Source of the DNA: Peribacillus sp. FSL P2-0133
Lineage (GTDB): Bacteria > Bacillota > Bacilli > Bacillales > DSM-1321
Length of the DNA stretch: 64,000 nt
Reading direction: 5' to 3'
Assembly: GCF_037975445.1 (NCBI RefSeq)
Contig: NZ_CP150254.1
Span: forward strand, 866,001-930,000
This document shows, one piece after another, positions 19,305-27,660 of this stretch. Within the stretch, counting starts at the first letter, position 1. Each line of letters starts with the position of its first letter. The notes below the pieces were generated by a model that searched no databases, was not told the DNA's origin, and worked only from the letters and a program-made list of their open reading frames with translations. The position numbers were made by a program, and so were the translations under genes.

Positions 19305-20066
19305 ATGACAAAGATAATTTCCCTGCAACCCGCGACATTCAATACACTGGAAGAAGAGCGTAATCACCGGAAAGAAAGGTTGGCAGCTTCCTTCCGTCTT
19401 TTTTCAAAGTTTGGTTTCGATGAAGGGATAGCTGGCCATATTACGGTCCGCGATCCTAAATATACAGACCATTTCTGGGTCAATCCGTTTGGGATGCATT
19501 TTAGTCAAATTTCCGTTTCCGATCTTATATTGGTTAATCATAAAGGTGATATTGTAGAGGGGGAACATTCGGTGAATGGTGCTGCCTTTGCCATTCATTC
19601 GGAAATCCATAAAGCACGACCGGATGCCATTGCAGCGGCACATGCTCATTCGGTATATGGAAAGACATGGTCTTCTTTAGGGAGACTGCTAGATCCGATT
19701 ACGCAAGATGCCTGCCAATTCTATAAAGACCATGCATTGTTCGATGATTTTACTGGTGTGGTTTATGCATCTGAAGAAGGAAAACGCATCGCTAGGGCTT
19801 TAGGTCAACACAAAGCTGTCATCCTCCGCAACCATGGTCTGCTTACGGTGGGCCAATCTGCAGATTCAGCTGCTTGGTGGTTCATAACGATGGAACGTTC
19901 ATGTCAAGCACAGATAATGGCTGAATCTGTAGGTAACCCGATTTTTATAGAAGAAGAGTATGCAAAGTTAACGGCAGAACAAACGGGAACGGAATATGAG
20001 GGTTGGCTGAGTTTTCAGCCTCTTTGGGACAGAATCAGAAAAGAGCAACCAGATTTCTTGAAATGA
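19305..20066 (+). CDS. class II aldolase/adducin family protein
   Basis: 253 residues with the metal ligands of the FucA/AraD fold: HAH in AIAAAHAHSVYGK, and the third histidine in NHGLLTVG. The N-terminal GFDEGIAGHITVRDP is typical of the ~250-residue 'class II aldolase/adducin' group, whose chemistry is mostly unproven; known relatives cleave or epimerise phosphorylated sugars or decarboxylate hydroxy-oxo acids. The ribosome site is GAGGAGG. It lies 44 bp after the symporter and 89 bp before a D-2-hydroxyacid dehydrogenase, implying a carbon backbone cleaved after loss of the guanidino group. Confidence 0.82.
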   Translation: MTKIISLQPATFNTLEEERNHRKERLAASFRLFSKFGFDEGIAGHITVRDPKYTDHFWVNPFGMHFSQISVSDLILVNHKGDIVEGEHSVNGAAFAIHSEIHKARPDAIAAAHAHSVYGKTWSSLGRLLDPITQDACQFYKDHALFDDFTGVVYASEEGKRIARALGQHKAVILRNHGLLTVGQSADSAAWWFITMERSCQAQIMAESVGNPIFIEEEYAKLTAEQTGTEYEGWLSFQPLWDRIRKEQPDFLK

Positions 20067-20155
20067 TCATAAAGCACGGCATGGTATAATCGCAACGGAT
20101 TGCCTTCCCATAAAAGAGGGAAAAGGGAATCGGAGGTTCTTGAGGAGGTTTTATA

Positions 20156-21145
20156 ATGTCTGGTTCTAAGAAAATAGCACCTTCACTTTATATCAGGGTC
20201 GATATACCGGAAAAATACATCAATGAGTTTAAGGCGATTTGTTCAGAAGTTGTTGTCGAGCCATGGGAATTCGGCGAACCTGAACCACAGCCAACAGTTG
20301 ATTTATCAAAGTTTGATGTCCTTTATACGCTGGGGCTTCATGATAATCTTAACATTATAAAAAAAGCTCCAAGGATTAAATGGGTCCATTCAGACAGTGC
20401 TGGGGTTGAGGCCATGCTGAATGAAGATATACAGAACAGTGATGTCATCATCACCAATGTCAAAGGCTGCACATCTGTCCCGATAGCCGAGCATACAATT
20501 GCGATGCTATCTTCGTTAGCAAGAGGCGTACCGACAATGATCAGAAATCAAATAAACAAAACCTGGGTTGAAATTCCTGTGAAAGATCTTGAAAATGCGA
20601 CAGTGGGGATAATTGGGTATGGTGATATTGGCTATGAGATAGCGAAGAGATGTAAAGCACTGGGTATGACCGTTATTGGGTGCCGCCGGAATCCCTCCAA
20701 GAGGAACAAAGTATATGAACCTGCGGATTTGATAATGGGTATGGATCAAGTGGATGAGGTCCTTTCCAAGTCCGATTTTGTCGTCTTGGCACTCCCGTTT
20801 ACAAAAGATACCTCATACTTTTTTAATAAAGAACGCTTAAATAAAATGAAAAAAGGCAGCTATGTAATTAATGTCGGCCGCGGTAATACGATTGTGGATG
20901 AAGATTTAATTGATTCTTTGAGCAATGGGCACATAGCAGGAGCGGCTCTAGATGTGTTTGAAGTAGAACCTTTACCTAAGGATCACCCTTTCTGGCAGCT
21001 GGAAAATGTCATGGTTTCCCCACATAATGCTTACAACTCTTCCAAATACCTAGATCGTGTGATGGAATTATTCTTGAAAAATTTAAAGCTTTTTTCTGAC
21101 GGTAAACCCCTAATGAACGTTGTGGAAAAAAAACTTGGTTATTAA
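20156..21145 (+). CDS. D-2-hydroxyacid dehydrogenase (NAD(P)-dependent)
   Basis: 329 residues. The Rossmann loop is GIIGYGDIGYEIAKR (about 143-157). The active-site arginine region is NVGRGNTIVDED, the Glu is in FEVEPLP, and the catalytic His is in SPHNAYN, the usual Arg-Glu-His set. It interconverts 2-oxo and D-2-hydroxy acids in the cytoplasm. In this operon it could reduce or oxidise the product of the aldolase. The ribosome site is GAGGAGG, and a TATAAT-like element at about 20092 may give an internal promoter. It is the last gene; a terminator follows 60 bp later. Confidence 0.85.
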   Translation: MSGSKKIAPSLYIRVDIPEKYINEFKAICSEVVVEPWEFGEPEPQPTVDLSKFDVLYTLGLHDNLNIIKKAPRIKWVHSDSAGVEAMLNEDIQNSDVIITNVKGCTSVPIAEHTIAMLSSLARGVPTMIRNQINKTWVEIPVKDLENATVGIIGYGDIGYEIAKRCKALGMTVIGCRRNPSKRNKVYEPADLIMGMDQVDEVLSKSDFVVLALPFTKDTSYFFNKERLNKMKKGSYVINVGRGNTIVDEDLIDSLSNGHIAGAALDVFEVEPLPKDHPFWQLENVMVSPHNAYNSSKYLDRVMELFLKNLKLFSDGKPLMNVVEKKLGY

Positions 21146-21205
21146 CAGTAATCGGTCTTTTGAAAAGAAAGTTTCAACGATCAATCATAAGAATTAAGTA
21201 CGAGG

Positions 21206-21234
21206 GCAGACCCTGATGGGTTTGCTTTTTTTGT
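21206..21234 (+). terminator. Rho-independent terminator of the ureohydrolase operon
   Basis: GCAGACCC and GGGTTTGC (one G-U) pair around TGAT and are followed by seven Ts. Confidence 0.78.
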
Positions 21235-21315
21235 TTAAAAGCCCCTGCTTCATCTTTTTCTTGTATAGGACAATCTCTGATCAGGAAAAGCTGGATATAA
21301 GGAGGCGATGTATGA

Positions 21316-21408
21316 ATGGGTACTTTCGAAGTTATTTCCCTAATGCTAAGCTTTGGCATGTTTGTAATTGCTATTCTTGATTTCAAAAATCATGACAAGA
21401 ATCCTTGA
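21316..21408 (+). CDS. holin-like small hydrophobic toxin (type I toxin candidate)
   Basis: A 30-residue frame, MGTFEVISLMLSFGMFVIAI then LDFKNHDKNP, with an AGGAGGCG ribosome site 8 bases upstream. One membrane helix followed by a short charged tail, and the start M-x-T-F-E-V/A-x-x-L-M, match the 'putative holin-like toxin' family of Firmicutes, whose known members are type I toxins silenced by an antisense RNA. I cannot place the antitoxin RNA: the 80 bp before the gene and the 100 bp between it and the terminator at 21508 are candidates. Other overlapping ATGs near 21308 give unrelated short frames. Confidence 0.62.
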   Translation: MGTFEVISLMLSFGMFVIAILDFKNHDKNP

Positions 21409-21507
21409 AGATAACGATGGCCGGCCGATTATTTTGATTATTAATGGAAGCGTTCTAAAAAAGTAGCAGATTGTAGGTATTGATTCCTCGATTTTTTAAA
21501 CTTGCAG

Positions 21508-21536
21508 AGAACACCATTATGAGGTGTTCTTTTTGT
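21508..21536 (+). terminator. Rho-independent terminator after the toxin candidate
   Basis: AGAACACC and GGTGTTCT form a perfect stem around ATTATGA, followed by TTTTTG. It would end the toxin mRNA. Confidence 0.8.
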
Positions 21537-21582
21537 TTTCAATGAGTTCAATAGCATATTCCATTCATAGGCTTTGTCATTT

Positions 21583-21611
21583 TTGACAAAACAATGATAT
21601 CCAAGTATAGT
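21583..21611 (+). promoter_or_regulatory. sigma-A promoter of the lmrA/lmrB-like operon with operator-like repeat
   Basis: TTGACA, 17 bp and TATAGT form a near-perfect promoter. Overlapping the -10 and start is GTCT-CTAAT-AGAC followed by CGGT. B. subtilis LmrA/YxaF repressors bind AGAC/GGTCT-type sites overlapping their own promoter, so autorepression is likely. Confidence 0.65.
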
Positions 21612-21654
21612 CTCTAATAGACCGGTTGATATAATTTCAAGGAGTGATCCAGCT

Positions 21655-22227
21655 ATGGCAGAAAAACGAAACTCGAAAGACATTCTTATTGAGGCTGCTT
21701 CCCGACTTTTTCGGATACGTGGATATTACGGTGTAGGGCTCAAGGACATTATTGAGGAAAGTGGCATCCCAAAAGGTTCGCTGTATCATTATTTTCCGAA
21801 AGGCAAAGAAGAATTGGCGATCGAGGCGATTATTCATACAAAAGAATTCGTGATAGATGAAATTAAACGGGGATTTGATGAAATTGAAGACCCTATCAAA
21901 GCCATTCAGTCTCATATTTTTCATTTATCCGAGGTATTTGGTGATAGTGAAAATCTATTAGGACTGCCAATCGGGACGATTGCAGCGGAAACATATACGA
22001 CGAGTGAGCAGATAAGAACGGCTTGTCAAGAAGCGATAGAAGATTGGCAATCCATATATGTGAAGAAATTACTCGAGGCGGAATTCAGTGAGAAACGGGC
22101 AAAAGAATTGAGTATCGTAATTAATGCTTTAATTGAGGGCGGTATCCTTTTATCCTTAACGGCAAAAAACGGGGAACCTCTCCAAGCCATTGCGGAACAG
22201 ATACCATTATTGCTGATAAATAAATAA
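21655..22227 (+). CDS. lmrA: TetR-family repressor, LmrA/YxaF type
   Basis: 190 residues. The N-terminal HTH contains GVGLKDIIEESGIPKGSLYH; the C-terminal ligand domain has LLGLPIGTIAAE and INALIEGGILLSLTAKNGEP, closely like B. subtilis LmrA and its paralogue YxaF/QdoR. LmrA represses its own operon and the drug pump LmrB; some family members respond to flavonoids. It lies 61 bp upstream of the pump gene. The symbol rests on family resemblance plus gene order; YxaF is the alternative. Confidence 0.8.
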   Translation: MAEKRNSKDILIEAASRLFRIRGYYGVGLKDIIEESGIPKGSLYHYFPKGKEELAIEAIIHTKEFVIDEIKRGFDEIEDPIKAIQSHIFHLSEVFGDSENLLGLPIGTIAAETYTTSEQIRTACQEAIEDWQSIYVKKLLEAEFSEKRAKELSIVINALIEGGILLSLTAKNGEPLQAIAEQIPLLLINK

Positions 22228-22288
22228 GTCATGCGGAAAAATTATCTTAAGCTTAGGTCGAACAGTTAGTAATTGGAGGAATTATTTT

Positions 22289-23716
22289 ATGTCTGCAGAT
22301 GCAACACAGCAACAAAACCCAGTCATTAGAACGACCCCTATATTAATTGCATTTTTAATTGCAGGGTTCATTGGGTTATTCAGTGAGACGGCATTAAACA
22401 TGGCGCTGGGGGATCTAATTCAAGAATTCAATGTCAGTCCTTCCACCGTGCAATGGCTGACAACGGGTTACTTATTAACATTGGGGATATTGGTTCCCGT
22501 TTCAGGACTCTTGATTCAGTGGTTCAATACTCGTCAATTATTCATTGCCTCAATGGTGTTCTCCATCATTGGGACGCTCATTGCAGCAATTGCACCTGGG
22601 TTCGGCATCTTGATGCTAGCTCGTGTCATCCAGGCAATCGGAACGGGTCTTTTATTACCTCTCATGTTCAATACCATTTTATTGATTTTCCCTATTCATA
22701 AAAGGGGAGCGACAATGGGATTGATGGGGCTGGTGATCATGTTTGCCCCAGCCATCGGACCGACAGTTTCAGGTTTGATTATCGAAAACCTAAAGTGGAA
22801 TTACATTTTCTGGGTGTCTTTGCCGTTCTTTGTGATCGCTTTACTATTCGGTCTCAAATATATGCAAAACGTTTCAACGATAACCAAACCTAAAATCGAT
22901 GTACCATCCATTATTTTATCGACCATTGGTTTTGGGGGTATTGTTTATGGCTTTAGTATTGTCGGAGAGCAAGGATGGAGCAACGCGATAGTTCTATCTT
23001 CGATCATTGTTGGACTTATAGCGCTATTCCTGTTTGCTGTGAGGCAATTCAACATGGACAAACCGATGATTGATTTGCGCGTTTTTAAATACCCGATGTT
23101 CACGTTAGGGTTAATAACCGTCTTCATCACCTTCATGATCATCATGTCATCCATGATTCTCTTACCGTTATACCTGCAAACCGGTCTTGCATTAGCTGCG
23201 TTTTCTGCTGGGCTTGTACTATTACCGGGTGGAGTGCTTAATGGTATTATGTCTCCAGTTACTGGGCGCATTTTTGATAAGTTCGGGCCAAGAGGGTTAG
23301 TGATCCCAGGCTTCATTATCATGCTTGTCATGTTATGGACTTTGACGAACGTAACGACTGAAACGACGATCATTATGGTAATCGTCATGCATACCCTCCT
23401 TATGATTGGTGTTTCGATGGTCATGATGCCGGCCCAGACAAATGGTCTGAATCAACTGCCGAAAAATCTTTATCCGGATGGAACGGCTCTAATGAATACA
23501 TTGCAACAAGTATCGGGGGCCATCGGTACAACCGTTGCCATTACAATCATGTCAGCATCCCAAAAAAATTATATGGCAAATGCAGAAGATCCGTTCGATC
23601 CATCTGCCATCAGCGGTTCATTGACTGCAGGCGTTCAAGATGCCTTTATTTTCGGTCTCGTCCTTGCAATCATTGGTTTGATCGTGTCATTTTTTATCAG
23701 GACAGCACGAGACTAA
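22289..23716 (+). CDS. lmrB: MFS drug-efflux transporter, DHA2 family (LmrB-like)
   Basis: A 475-residue, 14-helix exporter. Helix 2 begins VQWLTTGYLLTLGILVPVSG, typical of the LmrB group, and RVIQAIGTGLLLPLMFN is antiporter motif C-like. LmrB of B. subtilis confers resistance to lincomycin and puromycin when derepressed. The gene follows its TetR regulator directly, has a TTGGAGG ribosome site and ends at a clear terminator. The drug range here cannot be told from sequence. Confidence 0.83.
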   Translation: MSADATQQQNPVIRTTPILIAFLIAGFIGLFSETALNMALGDLIQEFNVSPSTVQWLTTGYLLTLGILVPVSGLLIQWFNTRQLFIASMVFSIIGTLIAAIAPGFGILMLARVIQAIGTGLLLPLMFNTILLIFPIHKRGATMGLMGLVIMFAPAIGPTVSGLIIENLKWNYIFWVSLPFFVIALLFGLKYMQNVSTITKPKIDVPSIILSTIGFGGIVYGFSIVGEQGWSNAIVLSSIIVGLIALFLFAVRQFNMDKPMIDLRVFKYPMFTLGLITVFITFMIIMSSMILLPLYLQTGLALAAFSAGLVLLPGGVLNGIMSPVTGRIFDKFGPRGLVIPGFIIMLVMLWTLTNVTTETTIIMVIVMHTLLMIGVSMVMMPAQTNGLNQLPKNLYPDGTALMNTLQQVSGAIGTTVAITIMSASQKNYMANAEDPFDPSAISGSLTAGVQDAFIFGLVLAIIGLIVSFFIRTARD

Positions 23717-23743
23717 TAAGATATTAATGAAAAAATATAAATT

Positions 23744-23781
23744 AGCCAGCAGGGAAAAAATTTTCTCTGTCTGGCTTTTTG
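23744..23781 (+). terminator. Rho-independent terminator after lmrB
   Basis: AGCCAGCAGGGAAAA pairs with TTTTCTCTGTCTGGCT (one bulge, one mismatch), followed by TTTTTG. Confidence 0.8.
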
Positions 23782-23963
23782 TTTGGAAAAAACAATAACA
23801 CCGAGAATAAATCGTTTTTTTTATTGGGTTTTATTACCACATTTTATCGAAAGCTATAAAAACAGAGTGAATTATTTGAAAATCAACCACTTATCGGATA
23901 ATCTTACACAGTAATAGTTACTAAAATTTAGCCTAGGTAAAGCGGTTAACAGGAGGAATTCAA

Positions 23964-25022
23964 ATGAATACAATAAAAACCAAAATGTTTGAACCTGTAA
24001 CAATAGGTGCATGGAACTTAAAAACAAGAACGGCAATGGCTCCTATGACACGGTCGTTTGCCGATAACGAAACTGGTGTTGTGAATGACCTGACCGTAGA
24101 ATATTACCGAAAACGGGCTCAAGATGGAATCGGACTTATCATCACTGAAGGTGTAGTGATTTCACCAAGAGCAAAGGGCAATCCTGGAGTTCCCGGAATA
24201 TATACTCAAGAGCAAATCAACGGCTGGAAAAAAGTAACGGAAGCAGTGCACGCAGAAGGCGGAACGATTATTGCGCAAATCTGGCATGTGGGCCGTGCAA
24301 GTCACCATGAAATTGCAGGAGGACTTCCTCCGCAGGCTCCGTCACCCATCGCTGCAGAAGGTAAGGTTTCCCGATTCGGTAAACCTTTTGACATTCCTGA
24401 AGAAATGACAGAGACGGATATTGCAGAAGTTGTGACCCAATATAAACAAGCTGCAAAGAATGCAATGGATGCTGGCTTTGACGGCGTTGAAATTCATGGT
24501 GCACACGGCTACTTAATAGACCAGTTCAATTCTGACACCTCCAATAAAAGGAGCGATCGGTACGGTGGTGATTTAAAACAGCGTCTGACTTTTATGAAGG
24601 AAGTGCTAAAAGCAGTTATTGATGCGGTTGGAGTGGAACGTACCCTTATTCGTTTTTCGGCTTTGAAAATTGACCAGCCGTCTTACATGTGGGAAGACCC
24701 TGAAAAAGCGATCCAAACATTTATTGAAGCGTTCAATGAAACAGGAGTCAAAATGATTCACCCATCCACGATGGAATTTACCAAACCGATTGCAAGAGGA
24801 TTGACGATGCATGAATTGGTACGCAGCCACTGGGATGGAATCATAATTGGTGTAGGGGGGCTTGATCCTGAAACCGCAGAAGCCGCACTGGAAAAAGGCA
24901 TTATTGACGTTGCGGCGATTGGACGTCCGCTTATAGCCAACCCGGATTATCTGGCACGAATTAAGCAGGATGAAAAACTTGTTGATTACGAGGCAAAGAA
25001 ACATTTAGGGCAACTGATTTAA
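23964..25022 (+). CDS. NADH:flavin oxidoreductase, old yellow enzyme family
   Basis: A 352-residue FMN TIM barrel. N-terminal APMTRSFAD, then IIAQIWHVGRASH, the substrate-binding pair in DGVEIHGAHGYLIDQF and DRYGGDLKQR identify an alkene reductase of the NemA/xenobiotic-reductase type; GRPLIANPD near the end binds the FMN phosphate. It reduces activated C=C bonds or nitro compounds with NAD(P)H in the cytoplasm. The ribosome site is AGGAGGAA. It is monocistronic after a 250-bp A/T-rich promoter region in which I see no specific operator. Confidence 0.88.
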   Translation: MNTIKTKMFEPVTIGAWNLKTRTAMAPMTRSFADNETGVVNDLTVEYYRKRAQDGIGLIITEGVVISPRAKGNPGVPGIYTQEQINGWKKVTEAVHAEGGTIIAQIWHVGRASHHEIAGGLPPQAPSPIAAEGKVSRFGKPFDIPEEMTETDIAEVVTQYKQAAKNAMDAGFDGVEIHGAHGYLIDQFNSDTSNKRSDRYGGDLKQRLTFMKEVLKAVIDAVGVERTLIRFSALKIDQPSYMWEDPEKAIQTFIEAFNETGVKMIHPSTMEFTKPIARGLTMHELVRSHWDGIIIGVGGLDPETAEAALEKGIIDVAAIGRPLIANPDYLARIKQDEKLVDYEAKKHLGQLI

Positions 25023-25236
25023 TAGAGATATAATATAAGTCAGGCTTGTTCATTGACAGGACACCGCAGTAACTATACTATCTTTTCTATAACTGATGCG
25101 ATTCTTCATTCAAGAAGGGTCGCCTTTTCTATGGAACTAAAAGGGAAGTGCAGAGGAAGACGGATATTAAAGGTTATATATATTTGGTAGACTTACTGGT
25201 TATTTCAATTAATAAAGTGAGGAAGCTGGTATATAA

Positions 25237-25758
25237 ATGGAACGTATCATGGTTATCGGAGTGTCCGCGGGTGTCGGAAAATCCACTTTTGCAAGAAGAC
25301 TTGGAGATAATTTGGATATCGAAGTACATCATTTGGATACATTCTACTGGAGGCCTGGCTGGGTGGAGGCTCCCTTAGAGGATTTTATTTCTGCTCAGAA
25401 GGAAGTATTGAGTCATGACAAGTGGATAATGGAAGGCAACTATAGTAATTCTTTTAATTTACGTTCGGAGCTTGCCGATACGATTATTTATTTAGAACTT
25501 CCTCTCCGTGTTTGCCTTTACCGTGTTATAAAACGTTGGTTATCTTATCTAGGTAAAACAAGACCTGATATGGGCGAAGGCTGCAATGAAAAATTAGACT
25601 GGCAGTTTGTTAAATTTATCATGACCACCTACTTTCCTCGCAAGAAAGAAATGAATAAGAGATTTGCAGAACTTCAAAAGAGTGACCCTGAAAAGCTAAT
25701 AGTTATATTAAAAAGCAAGAACGATATTGAAGGATATCTGTTGAATATGAAGGGATAA
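25237..25758 (+). CDS. FlaR-like P-loop nucleotide kinase ('topology modulation protein')
   Basis: 173 residues. The P-loop is GVSAGVGKST (residues 8-17), followed by DTFYWRPGW and LELPLRVCLYRVIKRW, the pattern of the adenylate-kinase-like FlaR family. The old name comes from effects on DNA supercoiling; a small-molecule kinase role is more likely, with unproven substrate. A promoter TTGACA-N17-TACTAT lies at 25053-25081, leaving a ~150-nt leader. No operon partner. Confidence 0.8.
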   Translation: MERIMVIGVSAGVGKSTFARRLGDNLDIEVHHLDTFYWRPGWVEAPLEDFISAQKEVLSHDKWIMEGNYSNSFNLRSELADTIIYLELPLRVCLYRVIKRWLSYLGKTRPDMGEGCNEKLDWQFVKFIMTTYFPRKKEMNKRFAELQKSDPEKLIVILKSKNDIEGYLLNMKG

Positions 25759-25853
25759 GCTTTCTTACCATTAATTTTTATGACACTTAGAGGTTTCCGA
25801 GAGTTAATAAAAGCCAAAATGGAAAAGGGACCTTCCAATCGAAGATCCCTGAG

Positions 25854-26065
25854 ACTGTAGACAAATTCGAAGAAATCGAGTTTACCACAGTTTTTTTATG
25901 GCTTGTACAATTTGGACGTAGATTTCCGATCCAGGCACTCGCTTTCCGCGGGCGGTCCGCGAGCCTCCTCGGCTTGCGCCTGCGGGGTCTCCCTAGACGC
26001 GCTTTTCCCGCAGGAGTCTCGCACCTTTCTCTCCAATCAACTTTGTTCTAACATATAGATAAAAA
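25854..26065. repeat. ~210-bp structured intergenic repeat, copy A
   Basis: It begins with an ACTGTAGACAAA/TTTACCACAGT hairpin plus T-run, continues with a GC-rich core containing ACTCGCTTTCCGCGGGCGG, and ends CTCCAATCAACTTT. The core contains further pairing arms (CCTGCGGG/CCCGCAGG). Copy B at 39471 has the same order of blocks in the same orientation. Elements like this recur in intergenic regions of many Bacillus genomes. The core is clearly richer in GC than the flanks, and no frame is conserved. Confidence 0.75.
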
Positions 26066-26217
26066 CCATACTTGAGGAGTTGAAGGTGTTGGTTTGGGAA
26101 CATCTTTTGATGAAAGATATGTTTTCCGAACCCCTTTTTATACTTAATAAGTTTCCATGAACTAAATTACCATATATCTACGGACAATTGACGATTACAG
26201 CAACTCACCAATCTAGT

Positions 26218-27624
26218 CTATCTTTTAACTAAAGGCTTTACATCTTGCGGAATAGGGGAGATATAGTTTTTCCCTTTTAATCGTTCTTTTAGCTCTGTTT
26301 TTGCCTTTTCAATTAATTCCGGATTTTGAAGCACTTCTACTGCAGTTGCCGCAATAACCTTGCCAGCATGAAGCATTCCTTTATGGGCAATGGATGTTGA
26401 TCCCAGTGTAACCCACTGCCAGCTATGCAATGGTGACCCAAGAACAAAACAAGCTGTTGTGCATTGGGCAGTAGGAACAATCCAACTAACATCTCCCACA
26501 TCCGAGGAACCTGTTAATGGCGCTTGGGAGCCCTCGATGGGTTCTAACCAATTTGCCAATGCATCATCTTGATTATCTTTAAAAGGATTGATTGTACCGT
26601 TCCTTTCTTGTTCGGTTAAGGTGGCGCGGACTTCTTTGGCAAGCTGTTTTTCCTTATCATCGTGTTGTGGAATACCTAATTCTTGAAAATTCTTGTACAT
26701 GACGGATTCTAGTACATTGTTTTGGATAACATTGGAACAGGCTTTGTCGAAAACGATTTCCAATTCAGTTCCTGTCATAAGGGCAGCTCCTTTAGCAATA
26801 TTACAAACTCTCAAGTAAATATCTTGAACTTGTGAAACTTCTGGAGCTCGTAATAAATAAAGAACTTCTGCATCTTGTTGGACAACATTAGGCGATAATC
26901 CACCTGAATTCGTTATGGCATAATGGACTCTTGCTTCTTGAATAATATGCTCTCTTAAATAGTTCACGCCAACATTCATAAGTTCTACGGCATCTAAAGC
27001 ACTCCGTCCCAAATGTGGTGATGCTGCTGCATGAGAGCTTTTGCCTTTAAACTTATAATACACTTGGAAATTGGAAAGCGAATCCATCGACATAACGCCG
27101 TTAACATCCAGTGGGTGCCAACAAAATGCAAAATCAACGTCATCGAACAAACCCTCTCTGACCATGAAGGTTTTGCCTGATCCGCCTTCTTCTCCTGGAC
27201 ATCCATAATAACGAACTGTCCCATTTATATGATTCTCTTCCATATAATCCTTCACAGCAACAGCTGCAGCTAAAGATCCCGTACCAAGTAAATTGTGACC
27301 ACATCCATGGCCATTTTCACCTTGTACTATTGGCTCTTGTTTAGCTGTAGCTTTTTTTTGACTCATACCTGATAGCGCATCAAATTCTCCCATGATTGCC
27401 ACAATAGGTTTACCGGTCCCAAAGCTACCGATAAATGCCGTTTCTATGTTTCCAACACCTTTTTCAACAGAAAATCCTTCGTTTTCTAACGTGCTGCATA
27501 GCAATTCAGCAGATTGATATTCTTCAAAGCGTGTTTCTGCAAAATTCCATATACAGTCACTGACTTCAATGAATTTTTCTTTTTTTTGTTCAATGATTTC
27601 CGATAATCTATTTACATGTGTCAT
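26218..27624 (-). CDS. M20 amidohydrolase, AbgB-like
   Basis: 468 residues, the length of AbgB, with the metal motifs GHGCGHNLLG and the catalytic Glu pair in CPGEEGGSGK; HAAASPHLGRSALDA lies in the dimerisation domain. E. coli AbgA/AbgB form a heteromer that cleaves p-aminobenzoyl-glutamate to p-aminobenzoate and glutamate. Here the gene is third after AbgT-like and AbgA-like genes, 36 bp behind the latter, so the same subunit arrangement is likely. The start at 27624 follows GGAAGGAAAG. The exact acyl-glutamate or peptide substrate is not provable from sequence. Confidence 0.83.
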   Translation of the reverse strand: MTHVNRLSEIIEQKKEKFIEVSDCIWNFAETRFEEYQSAELLCSTLENEGFSVEKGVGNIETAFIGSFGTGKPIVAIMGEFDALSGMSQKKATAKQEPIVQGENGHGCGHNLLGTGSLAAAVAVKDYMEENHINGTVRYYGCPGEEGGSGKTFMVREGLFDDVDFAFCWHPLDVNGVMSMDSLSNFQVYYKFKGKSSHAAASPHLGRSALDAVELMNVGVNYLREHIIQEARVHYAITNSGGLSPNVVQQDAEVLYLLRAPEVSQVQDIYLRVCNIAKGAALMTGTELEIVFDKACSNVIQNNVLESVMYKNFQELGIPQHDDKEKQLAKEVRATLTEQERNGTINPFKDNQDDALANWLEPIEGSQAPLTGSSDVGDVSWIVPTAQCTTACFVLGSPLHSWQWVTLGSTSIAHKGMLHAGKVIAATAVEVLQNPELIEKAKTELKERLKGKNYISPIPQDVKPLVKR

Positions 27625-27660
27625 TTTACACTCTTTCCTTCCTATATATATTCTGAAGAA

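Noticed and set aside
25854..26065. Interpreting the GC-rich repeat core as a coding gene or tRNA
   Set aside because: No conserved frame between the two copies and no cloverleaf; both copies are non-coding and structured.
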